Assembly (NCBI GenBank): GCA_902465265.1
Contig: CABQMF010000019.1
Location: 1-30,481 of the forward strand
Length of the DNA stretch: 30,481 nt
Direction: 5' to 3'
From: an uncultured Collinsella sp.
GTDB taxonomy: Bacteria > Actinomycetota > Coriobacteriia > Coriobacteriales > Coriobacteriaceae
A program made the position numbers and the translations under genes. The notes under the pieces were generated by a model, which saw nothing but the letters and a program-made list of their open reading frames with translations, searched no databases and was not told the DNA's origin. Of this stretch, positions 1 to 8,364 are shown one piece after another (position 1 is the stretch's first letter; every line of letters begins with the position of its first letter).

Positions 1-97
1 TAAAACCGGGCTCGAACAAACACGCCTATTGACAATGGCTTTCTCATATTAAAGGGACACTCTTTACAAAGTTCCGGCGTACACCATCGCCACATCA

Positions 98-168
98 TAA
101 GTTGCGGTGAAATAGTTCACAAATCCCGGCCAACACCTCTCAAACAGGAACTATTCCACCGCAACTTA
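98..168. repeat. Long hairpin repeat, AGTTGCGGTGAAATAG family, copy 1
   Basis: Arms at 98-118 and 148-168 are complementary with one mismatch and enclose a loop of about 29 bases. The same arm sequence recurs at 8085-8151 and 27524-27594 with unrelated loops. It is a dispersed intergenic palindrome of unknown role. The rest of 1-439 shows no convincing gene; a 15-bp dyad (TCGTGGT-G-ACCACGA) lies at 198-212. Confidence 0.75.
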
Positions 169-321
169 CATGGAGAGGCCAGCCGAGCCCCCAAAGATCG
201 TGGTGACCACGAGGCACGAGAGCGGAATCGTCGGTCTCAGGATCGGCTCGCCACGAATCGCGCCCATCTACTACGTTTGACCCTCGACCCCTGACCATTC
301 CCTCGATCTTCCTAAAATCGC

Positions 322-578
322 AAGCCCGTTACCTGCGGTTTTAATATCGCACCTTTCGACATGGTTCGGAGTATACGACTACACGTAGTAGATAACCCCG
401 ATTCGTGGCGGACGGTTTCGTACCGCTCTCCCCCGGACAAAAATGATCCGTTTTCCTCCGTCCCCAAGGGGTCATTTTCAAAACTATGCCGGATTACGGG
501 GCCAGAATGATGCAAGCCAACCATACCCTGAATTTTCAAGAAACAATAAGCCGTCTACCTGCGGTTTTAATTTCGCTA
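322..578. repeat. Short direct repeat pair around TACCTGCGGTTTTAAT
   Basis: About 28 bases at 322-352 and again near 548-578 share the core ACCTGCGGTTTTAAT followed by TCGC. The ACCTGCGGTTTT core also occurs inside the inverted-repeat element at 24508-24630, so these may be decayed relatives of that element. Confidence 0.4.
440..478. repeat. ATGATCCG hairpin repeat, copy 1
   Basis: Arms AAAATGATCC (440-449) and GGGTCATTTT (469-478) pair over 10 bases including one G-T pair. The loop sequence GTTTTCCTCCGTCCCC is shared with the copy at 9567-9599, so this is a repeat family and not a chance hairpin. Confidence 0.65.
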
Positions 579-676
579 TTGGCGCCATGGTCGCCAGTTG
601 GCGATTCAGCCCCGTAAACCGGTATAGTTGCGTTTTTGTAGCATTTTCCAACACGCCAAAAAGCCCCGCCAAACGC

Positions 677-709
677 AAAAAGCCCGACCTCCGCATGGAG
701 ATCGGGCTT
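677..709 (-). terminator. Intrinsic terminator of argS
   Basis: On the minus strand a 13-bp stem (680-692 with 697-709, one G-T pair) with a four-base loop is followed by a run of U. It lies about 47 bases after the argS stop codon. Confidence 0.85.
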
Positions 710-755
710 ATAGGGCTCAGCAAAGCCAAACCTACACGGTCAAACGAACCGTAGA

Positions 756-2609
756 TTACATCTGCTCGGGTGCGGAAACGCCAACGAGGGTGAGCACCAG
801 GGCGAGCGTCACGCGGACAGCGTCGCAAGCGGCCAGACGGGCGCGCGAAAGCTCGGGGTCGACGGGACGGCCCTCGCTCGGCAGGACCTGGCAGGCAGCA
901 TAGAAGCTGTGGAAGTCGCCGGCGAGCTCCTCGGCAAAGTGCGTCAGACGGAACGGAGCGCGGTCGCGAGCGCAGCTGGCGATCAGGTCGGTGAGCTCGT
1001 TGAGCTTGCGCGAAAGGGCGAGCTCGGTCGGGTCGGTCAGCAGCGAGTAATCGACGTTCTCACCGATAGCCTTGGCGGCGACGGCCTTCATGCCCATCTC
1101 GTCAGCCTGCTCGGGCGTAACGTCGGCGGCACGACGCAGGATGGAGCACACGCGGGCGTGAGCGTACTGCACGTAGTACACCGGGTTGGAGTTGTCGCGC
1201 TTCTTAACGGCCTCGATGTCGAAGTCGACCATCTGGTTGGAGCTCTTGGAGATGAGCGTGTAGCGGGCGGCGTCAGAGCCGACCTCGTCGACGAGCTCCT
1301 GCAGGGTCACCATGGTGCCCTTGCGCTTGGACATACGGACGGGCTTGCCGTTGCGCAGCAGGTTGACGAGCTGGCCCAGCAGAACCTCGAACTTGCCGGG
1401 GTAACCGAGAGCGTCGCAGACGCAGCGGACGCGCTCAATGTAGCCGTGGTGGTCGGCGCCCCAGATGTCGATGACGTGGTCGACGCGCTGGAACTTATCC
1501 CAGTGATAGGCAACGTCGGAGGCGAAGTAGGTGTACTCGCCGTCGGACTTGATCAGGACGCGGTCCTTGTCGTCGCCCAGGTCGGTGGAGCGGAACCACA
1601 GGGCGCCGTCCTTGGTGTACAGATAGCCCATCTTGTCGAGCTTCTCAAAAGCGCGGTCGACGGCGGAGGTGCCGGCGGTCTCGCCCTCGGTGTCCTTCAC
1701 ATACAGCGAGCGCTCGGAGAACCAACGATCGAAGTCGCAGTTGACGGCGTGGCAGAGGTCGCGCATGTTGTCGACCATCTTCACGTAACCGCGCTCACGG
1801 AAGCTCTCCATGCGCTCCTGCGAATCGGCCTCGACCCACTTGTCGCCGTCGGTGCGCCAGAACTCGGCGGCCTCGTCGATGATGTAGTCGCCGCCGTAGG
1901 AGTCCTTGCCCAGAGTCTCGGCAAAGTTATCCTGGTACGGATGGGTCTCGGGGTGCTCGTCGTTCTCGTCGGCGACAAAGGCATCGCGGTCGGCGATCAG
2001 AATCTTGTGAGCCTCATCGATGTCCACGCCCTGCTTGGCGATGATGTCGGCGAGCTGCATATAGCGCGTGCTGATGGAGTTGCCGAAGGTGTTCATCTGA
2101 GAGCCGTGGTCGTTGATGTAGAACTCACGCTGGATGTCGTAACCGGCGTGGTCCATAACACGGCAGAGAGAGTCGCCCAGCGCGGCCCAGCGGCCGTGAC
2201 CAATGTGCATGGGGCCGACGGGGTTGGCGGAAACGAACTCGACCTGGGTCTTCAGACCGCCGCCGACGTTGGACTTAGCGAAGTCCATGCCCTTCTCGCG
2301 GGCCTCGCCAAAGATGGCGTTCTTGACGGCGACGGAGAGGTAGAAATTGATGAAGCCAGGACCGGCGATCTCGACCTTCTCGATCGCGGGGTCCTCGGGC
2401 ATATGGGCAACGATGGCCTCGGCAATCTTGCGCGGGGCGCAGTGGGCCAGCTTGGCGGACTTCAGGGCCATGGTGGAGGTCCACTCGCCATGAGAAGTGT
2501 CAGCCGGTCGCTCAATGGCGCAATCGTCAAGTTCAAATGCGGAAAGGTCGCCGGCCTCTTGGGCCGCAGCAAGCGCAGCGCGTACCAGCTCTTCAATCTT
2601 CTCGGGCAT
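756..2609 (-). CDS. argS: Arginyl-tRNA synthetase
   Basis: Class I aminoacyl-tRNA synthetase charging tRNA-Arg with arginine in the cytoplasm, 617 residues, close to full length for the family. The N-terminal Add1 domain is followed by the catalytic core with the HIGH signature at residues 135-138 in an SANPVGPMHIGHGR context. The KMSKS-like loop reads VRMSKRKGT, and the C-terminal anticodon-binding domain contains NPVYYVQYAHAR. I chose the ATG at 2609 because AAGGAGG lies just upstream; a longer frame reaches 2738 but the added residues do not look like ArgS. The gene is followed by its own terminator and stands alone, diverging from the CarD-like gene across 342 bases. Confidence 0.97.
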   Translation of the reverse strand: MPEKIEELVRAALAAAQEAGDLSAFELDDCAIERPADTSHGEWTSTMALKSAKLAHCAPRKIAEAIVAHMPEDPAIEKVEIAGPGFINFYLSVAVKNAIFGEAREKGMDFAKSNVGGGLKTQVEFVSANPVGPMHIGHGRWAALGDSLCRVMDHAGYDIQREFYINDHGSQMNTFGNSISTRYMQLADIIAKQGVDIDEAHKILIADRDAFVADENDEHPETHPYQDNFAETLGKDSYGGDYIIDEAAEFWRTDGDKWVEADSQERMESFRERGYVKMVDNMRDLCHAVNCDFDRWFSERSLYVKDTEGETAGTSAVDRAFEKLDKMGYLYTKDGALWFRSTDLGDDKDRVLIKSDGEYTYFASDVAYHWDKFQRVDHVIDIWGADHHGYIERVRCVCDALGYPGKFEVLLGQLVNLLRNGKPVRMSKRKGTMVTLQELVDEVGSDAARYTLISKSSNQMVDFDIEAVKKRDNSNPVYYVQYAHARVCSILRRAADVTPEQADEMGMKAVAAKAIGENVDYSLLTDPTELALSRKLNELTDLIASCARDRAPFRLTHFAEELAGDFHSFYAACQVLPSEGRPVDPELSRARLAACDAVRVTLALVLTLVGVSAPEQM

Positions 2610-2951
2610 AGATCCTCCTTGTGTTAAAGCCCCCGAGCTCTTGGTCACTCGTGGGGCAAAAGCCAGAGTTTGTAGCACTCTATCACAAGCGACGCACACT
2701 GTCGCAGGGTAAAGCCAATCGAAATTGCATATGCACAAAAATGACTACCGCTCTTGCGCGGTGGTACAAAGTTGGCGGTTTGCCTGCAATTTATATACGT
2801 TCTGGAAATGCATAAACGCATGAAAAAGCCGTTCTATTTATCGGATACTCTTACCTATCAGAGTTGTGTGCTTTTCCTGCATAAAGTAAGAGTTTGCGCA
2901 CGTCAACGTGTTATTCTAGACATACGTAAATTCGTATAAGTTGGAGGTAGC
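2610..2951. other. Divergent intergenic region argS / CarD-like gene
   Basis: These 342 bases between two divergent starts must contain both promoters. I see both ribosome binding sites (AAGGAGG before argS, TTGGAGG before the CarD-like gene) but no strong -35/-10 pair, repeat or additional gene. Confidence 0.5.
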
Positions 2952-3437
2952 ATGTTCTCAATCGGTCAACACGTCATTCATCCGGGCCAGGGAGTCTGCA
3001 CCGTCGTCGGTTTTAGGGACGACACACCGCAGCCCATGCTGTTGCTCGAGACCAAGCAGGGGCATGCGCAGACAATCCTCATGTATCCCGTGGCGCAGGC
3101 CGACCGTTTGCATGCCGCCATCTCCCAGCAAGATGCCGAGCATCTGCTGAGCCATTATCACGAGCTCGAGTGCGACACCTTTACCGAGCGCAACAGCTCG
3201 CTCGAGGAGACGCACTTTAAGCAGCAGCTTAAGCTGGGTGCGCCCGAGACGGTCCGCGTGGCAAAAACCATGATGTACCGTATTCGCCAGGCCGAGGAAG
3301 CAGATAAAAAGCCCAGCTCTTACTACATGCGCGTACTCAAGGAAGCCAAGCGCCGCTCCATCGAGGAGTTCGCCGTGGCCCTGGGCGTCACCGAGGAGGA
3401 CGCCGAAGCCCGCCTAGCCCAAGCCGCCCTCAACTAA
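2952..3437 (+). CDS. CarD-like transcriptional regulator (CarD/CdnL/TRCF family)
   Basis: 161-residue cytoplasmic protein. The N-terminal part (about residues 1-60, opening MFSIGQHVIHPGQGVCTVVG) is the RNA-polymerase-interacting Tudor-like domain of CarD/CdnL and the TRCF transcription-repair factor. The rest is helical, as in CarD, where it contacts DNA at the upstream edge of the promoter bubble. Family members bind the RNA polymerase beta subunit and stabilise open complexes at housekeeping promoters. The start is supported by TTGGAGG seven bases upstream. A 41-bp palindrome begins 14 bases after the stop codon and may end the transcript. The family call is firm; the exact regulon cannot be read from sequence. 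Confidence 0.88.
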   Translation: MFSIGQHVIHPGQGVCTVVGFRDDTPQPMLLLETKQGHAQTILMYPVAQADRLHAAISQQDAEHLLSHYHELECDTFTERNSSLEETHFKQQLKLGAPETVRVAKTMMYRIRQAEEADKKPSSYYMRVLKEAKRRSIEEFAVALGVTEEDAEARLAQAALN

Positions 3438-3450
3438 CCAATCCGCACCA

Positions 3451-3491
3451 AAAACCACCACAAAGGGGACAGGCACCTTTGTGGTGGTTTT
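3451..3491 (+). repeat. 41-bp REP-like palindrome, copy 1
   Basis: A 16-bp stem (AAAACCACCACAAAGG and its complement) with the nine-base loop GGACAGGCA. It starts 14 bases after the CarD-like stop codon and ends in TTTT, so it could also act as a terminator. Seven copies occur in this window, all in the same position relative to a gene end. Confidence 0.9.
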
Positions 3492-3545
3492 CTTGTTCTA
3501 GTAGTATTCATTCTTATCGATACCCACGAGCACAAGGAGTCCCTT

Positions 3546-4145
3546 ATGGCAGAGCCGCTTACCGCCGGAATCACCCGCGACCGCGCGTTCGAACTGCTCA
3601 ACGAGCACAACAAGGACCCGTTCCACATCACCCATGGCGAGACGGTCGAGGGCACTATGCGCTACTTTGCGCGCGAGTTCGACCCCGAGAACGAGGAGTT
3701 TTGGGGCATCGTCGGTCTGCTGCACGACCTGGATTGGGAGGAGCATGAGGACGACCCCATGAACCACACCATCTATGCTGCCGAGATCCTCGAAGGTGAG
3801 GGCGCCTCTCCCGAGCTTATCCGTGCCATCCAGACGCACACGTCCGATTTCAACTCTTCGCTGCCCAAGCCCGAGCTGCAGATGGAAAAGATCCTGTTTG
3901 CCTGCGATGAGCTCACCGGCCTGATCGGCGCCGCCGTCATCATGCGCCCGAGCAAGAGCGTCATGGACTTTACGACCAAGTCGCTCAAAAAGAAATTCAA
4001 GGACAAGCGCTTTGCCGCCGGCTGCTCGCGCGAAGTGATTTCGCAGGGTGCCGAGATGCTGGGCTGGGAGCTTCCCGAGCTCTTCGACCGCACCATCGCA
4101 GCCATGCAGTCCTTCGCCCCCGACCGCGACACCTTCCAGGCCTAA
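3546..4145 (+). CDS. HD-domain phosphohydrolase family protein
   Basis: 199-residue soluble protein of the HD superfamily. Metal ligands are visible: an upstream His (H27 or H30), the HD pair H60-D61 in GIVGLLHDLDWEEH, and further His at 74 and 98. HD enzymes hydrolyse phosphate esters, often of nucleotides, but the substrate cannot be deduced here. The start ATG follows AAGGAGT. The gene sits between two copies of the 41-bp palindrome and shares strand with the CarD-like gene, but the palindrome between them argues against tight co-transcription. An inactive or regulatory HD protein is possible, although the main ligands are kept. Confidence 0.85.
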   Translation: MAEPLTAGITRDRAFELLNEHNKDPFHITHGETVEGTMRYFAREFDPENEEFWGIVGLLHDLDWEEHEDDPMNHTIYAAEILEGEGASPELIRAIQTHTSDFNSSLPKPELQMEKILFACDELTGLIGAAVIMRPSKSVMDFTTKSLKKKFKDKRFAAGCSREVISQGAEMLGWELPELFDRTIAAMQSFAPDRDTFQA

Positions 4146-4160
4146 CCGCTCACGCCACCT

Positions 4161-4201
4161 AAAACCACCACAAAGGGGACAGGCACCTTTGTGGTGGTTT
4201 T
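4161..4201 (+). repeat. 41-bp REP-like palindrome, copy 2 (left flank of RAYT)
   Basis: Perfect 16-bp stem in the plus loop orientation, beginning 16 bases after the HD-gene stop and ending 14 bases before the transposase stop codon. With the reversed copy at 5137-5177 it brackets the transposase gene in inverted orientation. Confidence 0.9.
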
Positions 4202-4215
4202 TATTTGCATCGGAA

Positions 4216-4974
4216 CTAACCTGCCTTGCGAATTGACCACTCCCCCACGCCCGTCAAGCGCTGGATCTGACGGATTGAAAGGCCGGCCCTCCGCATTGCA
4301 GCCAAAATCTCGTTTCGTTTGATTTTATCGAGAGCCTTGACATCGGAAAGCTCGCTCAGACCGAACGAGCGAATCAGAGATAACCCCACATCCAGGGCTT
4401 CATCCTCATCGATGCGTCCACCCGTTGGTGGACGAACGACCACACCATTCGATGCGCTCATAAAAACCTGATAGTCACGAACGCGCGGAAACGCAAAGCG
4501 AACAAACGCTAAATCGACCGTCGCAATAGCTGGGTCGCGTTCAACATAATCCAGATGGCTGCTCCATCGATACTCGTCGAACAGACAAATCCCGGCCTTT
4601 TGCGGATTGAAATGCACATATCGAATAGCATCGAGAAGATACTCATCGCTCAAAATAGGAGCGCTCGAAAATCTGTCCTGAAAAACATGGCCGACATGCC
4701 CATGCCGACGGTTATACCATGTCGCGTAGCAAGACATGACAAGATGCATGGCCTCGCTCACGTTATCATCGGGATCGCTTACAACAAGATGAACATGGTT
4801 GCCCATCAGACACCAAGCGATAAGTTTGATGTTGAATCGTAATATCGAGGACCGAACAAGTGACAGCAGCCGCTTCCTGTCTTCATCATCCTCAAACAGG
4901 AGCTGCTTGCCATTGCCTCTCATCGTAATGTGATACAGGCCAATCTGCGATTTCTGCCGCGGTTTTCTTGACAT
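4216..4974 (-). CDS. REP-associated tyrosine transposase (RAYT, Y1/HUH family)
   Basis: 252-residue single-strand DNA transposase/nuclease of the IS200-like Y1 superfamily. Seen in sequence: YHITMRGN near residue 14, the HUH motif as H60-V-H62 in WCLMGNHVHLVV, the FQDRF segment near 98-102, and IRYVHFNP carrying the likely catalytic Tyr119. A C-terminal helix-turn-helix-like tail (RRAGLSIRQIQRLTGVGE) resembles RAYTs. There is no terminal structure typical of an insertion sequence. Instead the gene is bracketed by inverted copies of a 41-bp palindrome found seven times here, the usual arrangement of a RAYT with its REP elements. I chose the second ATG (4974) because AAGGAG is six bases upstream; the first ATG (4980) directly abuts that site. 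Base usage looks more A/T-rich than in neighbouring genes. Confidence 0.88.
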   Translation of the reverse strand: MSRKPRQKSQIGLYHITMRGNGKQLLFEDDEDRKRLLSLVRSSILRFNIKLIAWCLMGNHVHLVVSDPDDNVSEAMHLVMSCYATWYNRRHGHVGHVFQDRFSSAPILSDEYLLDAIRYVHFNPQKAGICLFDEYRWSSHLDYVERDPAIATVDLAFVRFAFPRVRDYQVFMSASNGVVVRPPTGGRIDEDEALDVGLSLIRSFGLSELSDVKALDKIKRNEILAAMRRAGLSIRQIQRLTGVGEWSIRKAG

Positions 4975-5136
4975 GGGCATCTCCTTGCTCTCATATCAAA
5001 ACATACCGCCGCAGCGCATGCAAAGCAGCGAGAATCTACTCACCGATTATGCCGTCCACCTGCCGAAATGTCATCTATTGCTTAACGAAAATATGCTTAG
5101 ATACACTCGAGCAACGAACGAACGCGCGAACAAGCA

Positions 5137-5177
5137 AAAACCACCACAAAGGTGCCTGTCCCCTTTGTGGTGGTTTT
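5137..5177 (-). repeat. 41-bp REP-like palindrome, copy 3 (right flank of RAYT)
   Basis: Same 16-bp stem with the loop in reverse orientation (TGCCTGTCC on the plus strand). It lies 14 bases after the proA stop codon and about 160 bases upstream of the RAYT start. Confidence 0.9.
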
Positions 5178-5191
5178 CGTTTATACGGAGT

Positions 5192-6478
5192 TTAGGGGCG
5201 GACCTGGCCGGTGCCGCGGAGCTTGTATTTGTAGGTGGTGAGGGCCTCGGCGGCAAAGGGTCCGCGGGCATGGAGCTTTTGGGTCGAGATGCCAATCTCG
5301 GCACCCAGGCCAAACTCGCCGCCGTCGGTAAAGCGCGTGCTGGCGTTGGCGTACACGGCCGAGGCATCGACTGCATCCAGGAAGCGCTCGCAGGCATCCT
5401 CGTCCTCGGCAACGATGGCCTCGGAGTGCATGGTGCCGTAGCGGTTGATGTGCGCGATGGCCTCGTCCTCGTTCGCCACGACCTTCACGCTCATCTCAAG
5501 CGCCAGGTACTCACGGCCCCAATCCTCCTCAGTCGCGGCAACATAGTCGTCGCCCTCGGCAAGCCCAGCGTCGGCGCATGCAGCGCACGTGGCCTCGTCG
5601 CCGTGAATCAGCACGCCGCGGTCGTGCAGCACGGCAACGACTGCGGGCAGGAAGCGATCGGCAACGGCACGGTCGACCAGCAGCGACTCGGCGGCATTGC
5701 ACACGCCCACGCGCTGGGTCTTGGCATTGACGATAATGTTGAGCGCCTTGTCAAAGTCGGCGGATTCATGCACGTAGATATGGCAGTTACCCGTACCCGT
5801 CTCGATCACCGGCACAAGCGACTCGCGCACGCAGCGCTGAATCAGGCCCGCACCGCCACGCGGAATAAGCACGTCGACGATGCCGCGGAGCTTCATGAGC
5901 TCACCGGTGGCCTCGCGGTCGGTAGACTCAATCATCGAGACGGCCTCGCGCGGGAAACCCTTGGCCTCGAGCGCATCGGCCAGCAGCTCGGCAATCATGG
6001 CGCACGAGTGATAGGCCAGCGAACCGCCGCGCAGAATGCAGGCGTTTCCGGTGCGGATGCAGATGCCCGCGGCGTCGGCCGTCACGTTGGGGCGCGCCTC
6101 GTAGACCATGGCGACCAAACCCAGCGGCACGCTCACGCGGGTGAGGTCTACGCCACTTGCAAGCACGCGGTGGTCGAGCACGCGGCCGACAGGATCGGGC
6201 AGCTCGGCGAGCTTCTCCAGGCCGGCGGCCATGCCCTCGACGCGCTCGGGCGTCAGCAACAGGCGATCGAGGAGCCCCGCCGAGGTCCCCGCATCGCGCG
6301 CGGCGGACATATCGAGCTCGTTGGCGGCGACGATGGAGTCGACACCGTTGCGCAGTGCTGCGGCCATGGCGCGCACGGCCTCCTGGCGCTGCTCATCGCT
6401 CGCCGTGGCAAGCGAGGCCGACGCTGCCTTGGCGGCAACGGCAAGATCGTGGACATACGTGGCTATATCGACCGACAT
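5192..6478 (-). CDS. proA: Glutamate-5-semialdehyde dehydrogenase (gamma-glutamyl phosphate reductase)
   Basis: 428 residues, full length. It reduces gamma-glutamyl phosphate with NADPH to glutamate semialdehyde, the second step of proline synthesis. The aldehyde-dehydrogenase fold is evident: the cofactor region VYEARPNVTADA (about 126-136), NACILRGGS (145-153), and the catalytic Cys260 in QRVGVCNAAE. The ATG at 6478 is preceded by AGGAGAAAGGG. proB, which makes its substrate, lies about 1.9 kb away on the same strand, separated by an opposite-strand hydrolase gene, so the usual proBA operon is split. A REP-like palindrome follows the stop codon. Confidence 0.97.
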   Translation of the reverse strand: MSVDIATYVHDLAVAAKAASASLATASDEQRQEAVRAMAAALRNGVDSIVAANELDMSAARDAGTSAGLLDRLLLTPERVEGMAAGLEKLAELPDPVGRVLDHRVLASGVDLTRVSVPLGLVAMVYEARPNVTADAAGICIRTGNACILRGGSLAYHSCAMIAELLADALEAKGFPREAVSMIESTDREATGELMKLRGIVDVLIPRGGAGLIQRCVRESLVPVIETGTGNCHIYVHESADFDKALNIIVNAKTQRVGVCNAAESLLVDRAVADRFLPAVVAVLHDRGVLIHGDEATCAACADAGLAEGDDYVAATEEDWGREYLALEMSVKVVANEDEAIAHINRYGTMHSEAIVAEDEDACERFLDAVDASAVYANASTRFTDGGEFGLGAEIGISTQKLHARGPFAAEALTTYKYKLRGTGQVRP

Positions 6479-6590
6479 GGGCGGCCCTTTCTCCTAGAAG
6501 TTTGCAACCATGGTAGCCGATTTGTGCATGCCCTCGCGCGCGGCGGTAGAATTGGTCAACCCGAAACACCGCAACGAACGGAAGTACCGC

Positions 6591-8009
6591 ATGGCCCTCA
6601 TCACTTCGTACCACGTCCCCGGCCTCCATGTCGAGGACCACAGCATCGACGTCCCCTTGGATTGGCGCGGCCTGGAGCCAATGCTGTTGGCCGTCGGCAG
6701 CACCATGCGCCGCGGCGCCATGCCGGCGCCCATCGCCGGCGCGCCCGAGAGCATCAAACTCTTTTACCGCGTGGCTTGCGCGCCCGAACGCATCAACGAC
6801 GACCTGCCGCTCCTCCTCTTTTTGCAGGGCGGCCCCGGCGGCGAGAGCCCGCGTCCGCTGTCGCCCGCAAGCGATGGCTGGATCGAGGAAGCCGTCAAGC
6901 ACTTCCGCGTGGTCCTTCCCGACCAGCGTGGCACCGGACGCAGCAACTGCGTAGACGGGCGTACGATTGAGGCTCTGGGCGAGCGCGCGACGGCGGCCGG
7001 CTCCGATGCCGCACGCTCGCAGGCGGACTTCCTCAAGCGCCACCTCGCCAGCTCCATCGTGCGCGATTTTGAGTACCTGCGCCTCGTGGGCTTTGGCGGC
7101 AAGCCGTGGGTCACGCTCGGCCAAAGCTACGGCGGCTTTTTGACGCTGAGTTACCTGTCGCTCTTCCCCGAGGGCGTGGCGGCGAGCTTTACCTGCGGTG
7201 GCATCCCCCACATCCCGGCGAGCGCCAGCGAGGTCTACGCGCACACCTTCCCGCGCATGGCGGCCAAGACTCAGCAGTATTATGACCGCTATCCCGCAGA
7301 CGTTGAGCGGGTGGCAGCCCTGGCAGATGCCCTCGAGGAGCAAAAGCCCGTGCTGCCAGACGGCTCGCCGATGACGGTCGAGCGCCTGCAGCTCATGGGC
7401 AGCGACTTTGGCATGAAGCCGAGCTTTGAGCGCATGCACTGGATTATCGACCATGCGTTTGTTGATGGCGACGGCACGCTGAGCTGCGGTGCCTCAGTAT
7501 CCGATAGCTTTTTGATGCGCGCTTTCGAGCGCACCAACACGCGCACGAATCCTCTGTACTGGACGCTGCAAGAGTTCATCTACGCCGATGGCGACACCAT
7601 GCCCATTCGCTGGGCCGCGGCAGAAGAGAAAGCTCATCGTGCCGAGTTCGACGCCCTCGCGCGCCCGCTCATGTTTACCGGCGAGGCCATGTTCCCGTGG
7701 ATGTTCGAGCAGATGCCCGAACTTAAGCCCTTCAAGCCCGCGATGGACCTGCTGATGGAAGACACGAGCTGGGACAAGATCTACGACCCGCAGCGCCTAG
7801 CATGCAACGAGGTGCCACTCCAGGCCGCGGTGTATTTCGACGACATGTACGTGGACTCGGGCATGCAGCTCGACACGCTCAGCCGCGTGGGCAACTCGCA
7901 CGCCTGGGTGACCAACGAGTTCGAGCATGATGGACTGCACGGCAGCGTGGTATTCAAACATCTCTTCGACGAAGCCCTCAACCGCGGAGACCTGCACCGA
8001 ATCTTCTAG
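6591..8009 (+). CDS. Alpha/beta hydrolase, prolyl aminopeptidase-like (peptidase family S33)
   Basis: 472-residue predicted cytoplasmic serine hydrolase. The oxyanion motif QGGPGGESPRP lies at about 79-89, the strand/turn VVLPDQRGTGRS at 107-118, and the nucleophile elbow GQSYGG puts Ser179 at the active site. Asp in a YFDDMYVDSG segment and His near 450 (HDGLHGS) are likely triad partners. Family S33 enzymes release N-terminal proline or other residues from peptides. The position between proA and proB fits a proline-supply role, but that link is inference. The start at ATG 6591 has a weak GGAAG; a longer frame from 6510 adds 27 residues that do not resemble the family. No signal peptide is seen. 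Confidence 0.85.
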   Translation: MALITSYHVPGLHVEDHSIDVPLDWRGLEPMLLAVGSTMRRGAMPAPIAGAPESIKLFYRVACAPERINDDLPLLLFLQGGPGGESPRPLSPASDGWIEEAVKHFRVVLPDQRGTGRSNCVDGRTIEALGERATAAGSDAARSQADFLKRHLASSIVRDFEYLRLVGFGGKPWVTLGQSYGGFLTLSYLSLFPEGVAASFTCGGIPHIPASASEVYAHTFPRMAAKTQQYYDRYPADVERVAALADALEEQKPVLPDGSPMTVERLQLMGSDFGMKPSFERMHWIIDHAFVDGDGTLSCGASVSDSFLMRAFERTNTRTNPLYWTLQEFIYADGDTMPIRWAAAEEKAHRAEFDALARPLMFTGEAMFPWMFEQMPELKPFKPAMDLLMEDTSWDKIYDPQRLACNEVPLQAAVYFDDMYVDSGMQLDTLSRVGNSHAWVTNEFEHDGLHGSVVFKHLFDEALNRGDLHRIF

Positions 8010-8026
8010 CGAAGGAGTGCCCCCAC

Positions 8027-8063
8027 CTGCCGGCACAATAGGAACGTCCCCAAGTGCCGGCAG
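8027..8063. repeat. Hairpin with CTGCCGGCAC arms
   Basis: Perfect 10-bp inverted repeat (8027-8036 with 8054-8063) around a 17-base loop containing GGAACGTCCCC. It lies 17 bases after the S33 hydrolase stop and may act as its transcript end, though no U run follows. Confidence 0.6.
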
Positions 8064-8084
8064 TGGGACCCCGCCGCCTCAACG

Positions 8085-8151
8085 AGTTGCGGTGAAATAG
8101 GGACTGTTAAAGGCTTTAAAGCCGCCAAACCATCCCTATTTCACCGCAACT
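8085..8151. repeat. Long hairpin repeat, AGTTGCGGTGAAATAG family, copy 2
   Basis: Perfect 19-bp arms (8085-8103 with 8133-8151) around a 29-base loop. The arms match copies at 98-168 and 27524-27594; the loop does not. Confidence 0.8.
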
Positions 8152-8255
8152 TACGATATGCCGGCGTTACGGCCATCGCAGGTAGAAGGCGGAAAGCGAA
8201 AACGCCCCTAAGCGAGTGGCTTTAAATCGTGGGTCGAACAAAAGAAGCGAGCGCT

Positions 8256-8345
8256 GCCCAGAGCGAACAAGTTGGCATGAAAAAGGCGAGGCATAGACCT
8301 GATGGTCATGCCTCGCCTTTTGAATGACAAATTGTCGCTCTGGGC
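8256..8345 (-). terminator. Nested terminator hairpins of proB
   Basis: The inner stem at 8281-8321 pairs AAAAGGCGAGGCAT and GACC with their complements (18 bp, one bulged A, loop TGAT) and ends in U4. An outer 11-bp stem (8256-8266 with 8335-8345) encloses it. It starts 20 bases after the proB stop. The A/T-rich ends make it potentially bidirectional. Confidence 0.8.
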
Positions 8346-8364
8346 GGCGCGCAGCGTCGACCCG

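Noticed and set aside
166..267. 33-codon minus-strand frame encoding a hydrophobic peptide (MGAIRGEPILRPT...)
   Set aside because: The only candidate ribosome site is a distant GAGGG, and its stop lies in the repeat hairpin at 98-168; it may be a gene remnant but cannot be supported.
909..2627. Long plus-strand open frame opposite argS (572 codons)
   Set aside because: It is the antisense shadow of a clear argS; the translation is repetitive Val/Gly/Asp/Leu with no motif, caused by high-G+C codon bias.
4973..6970. Long plus-strand open frame across RAYT start, proA and the hydrolase gene
   Set aside because: It spans a REP-like palindrome and opposes proA; no family features and no ribosome site.
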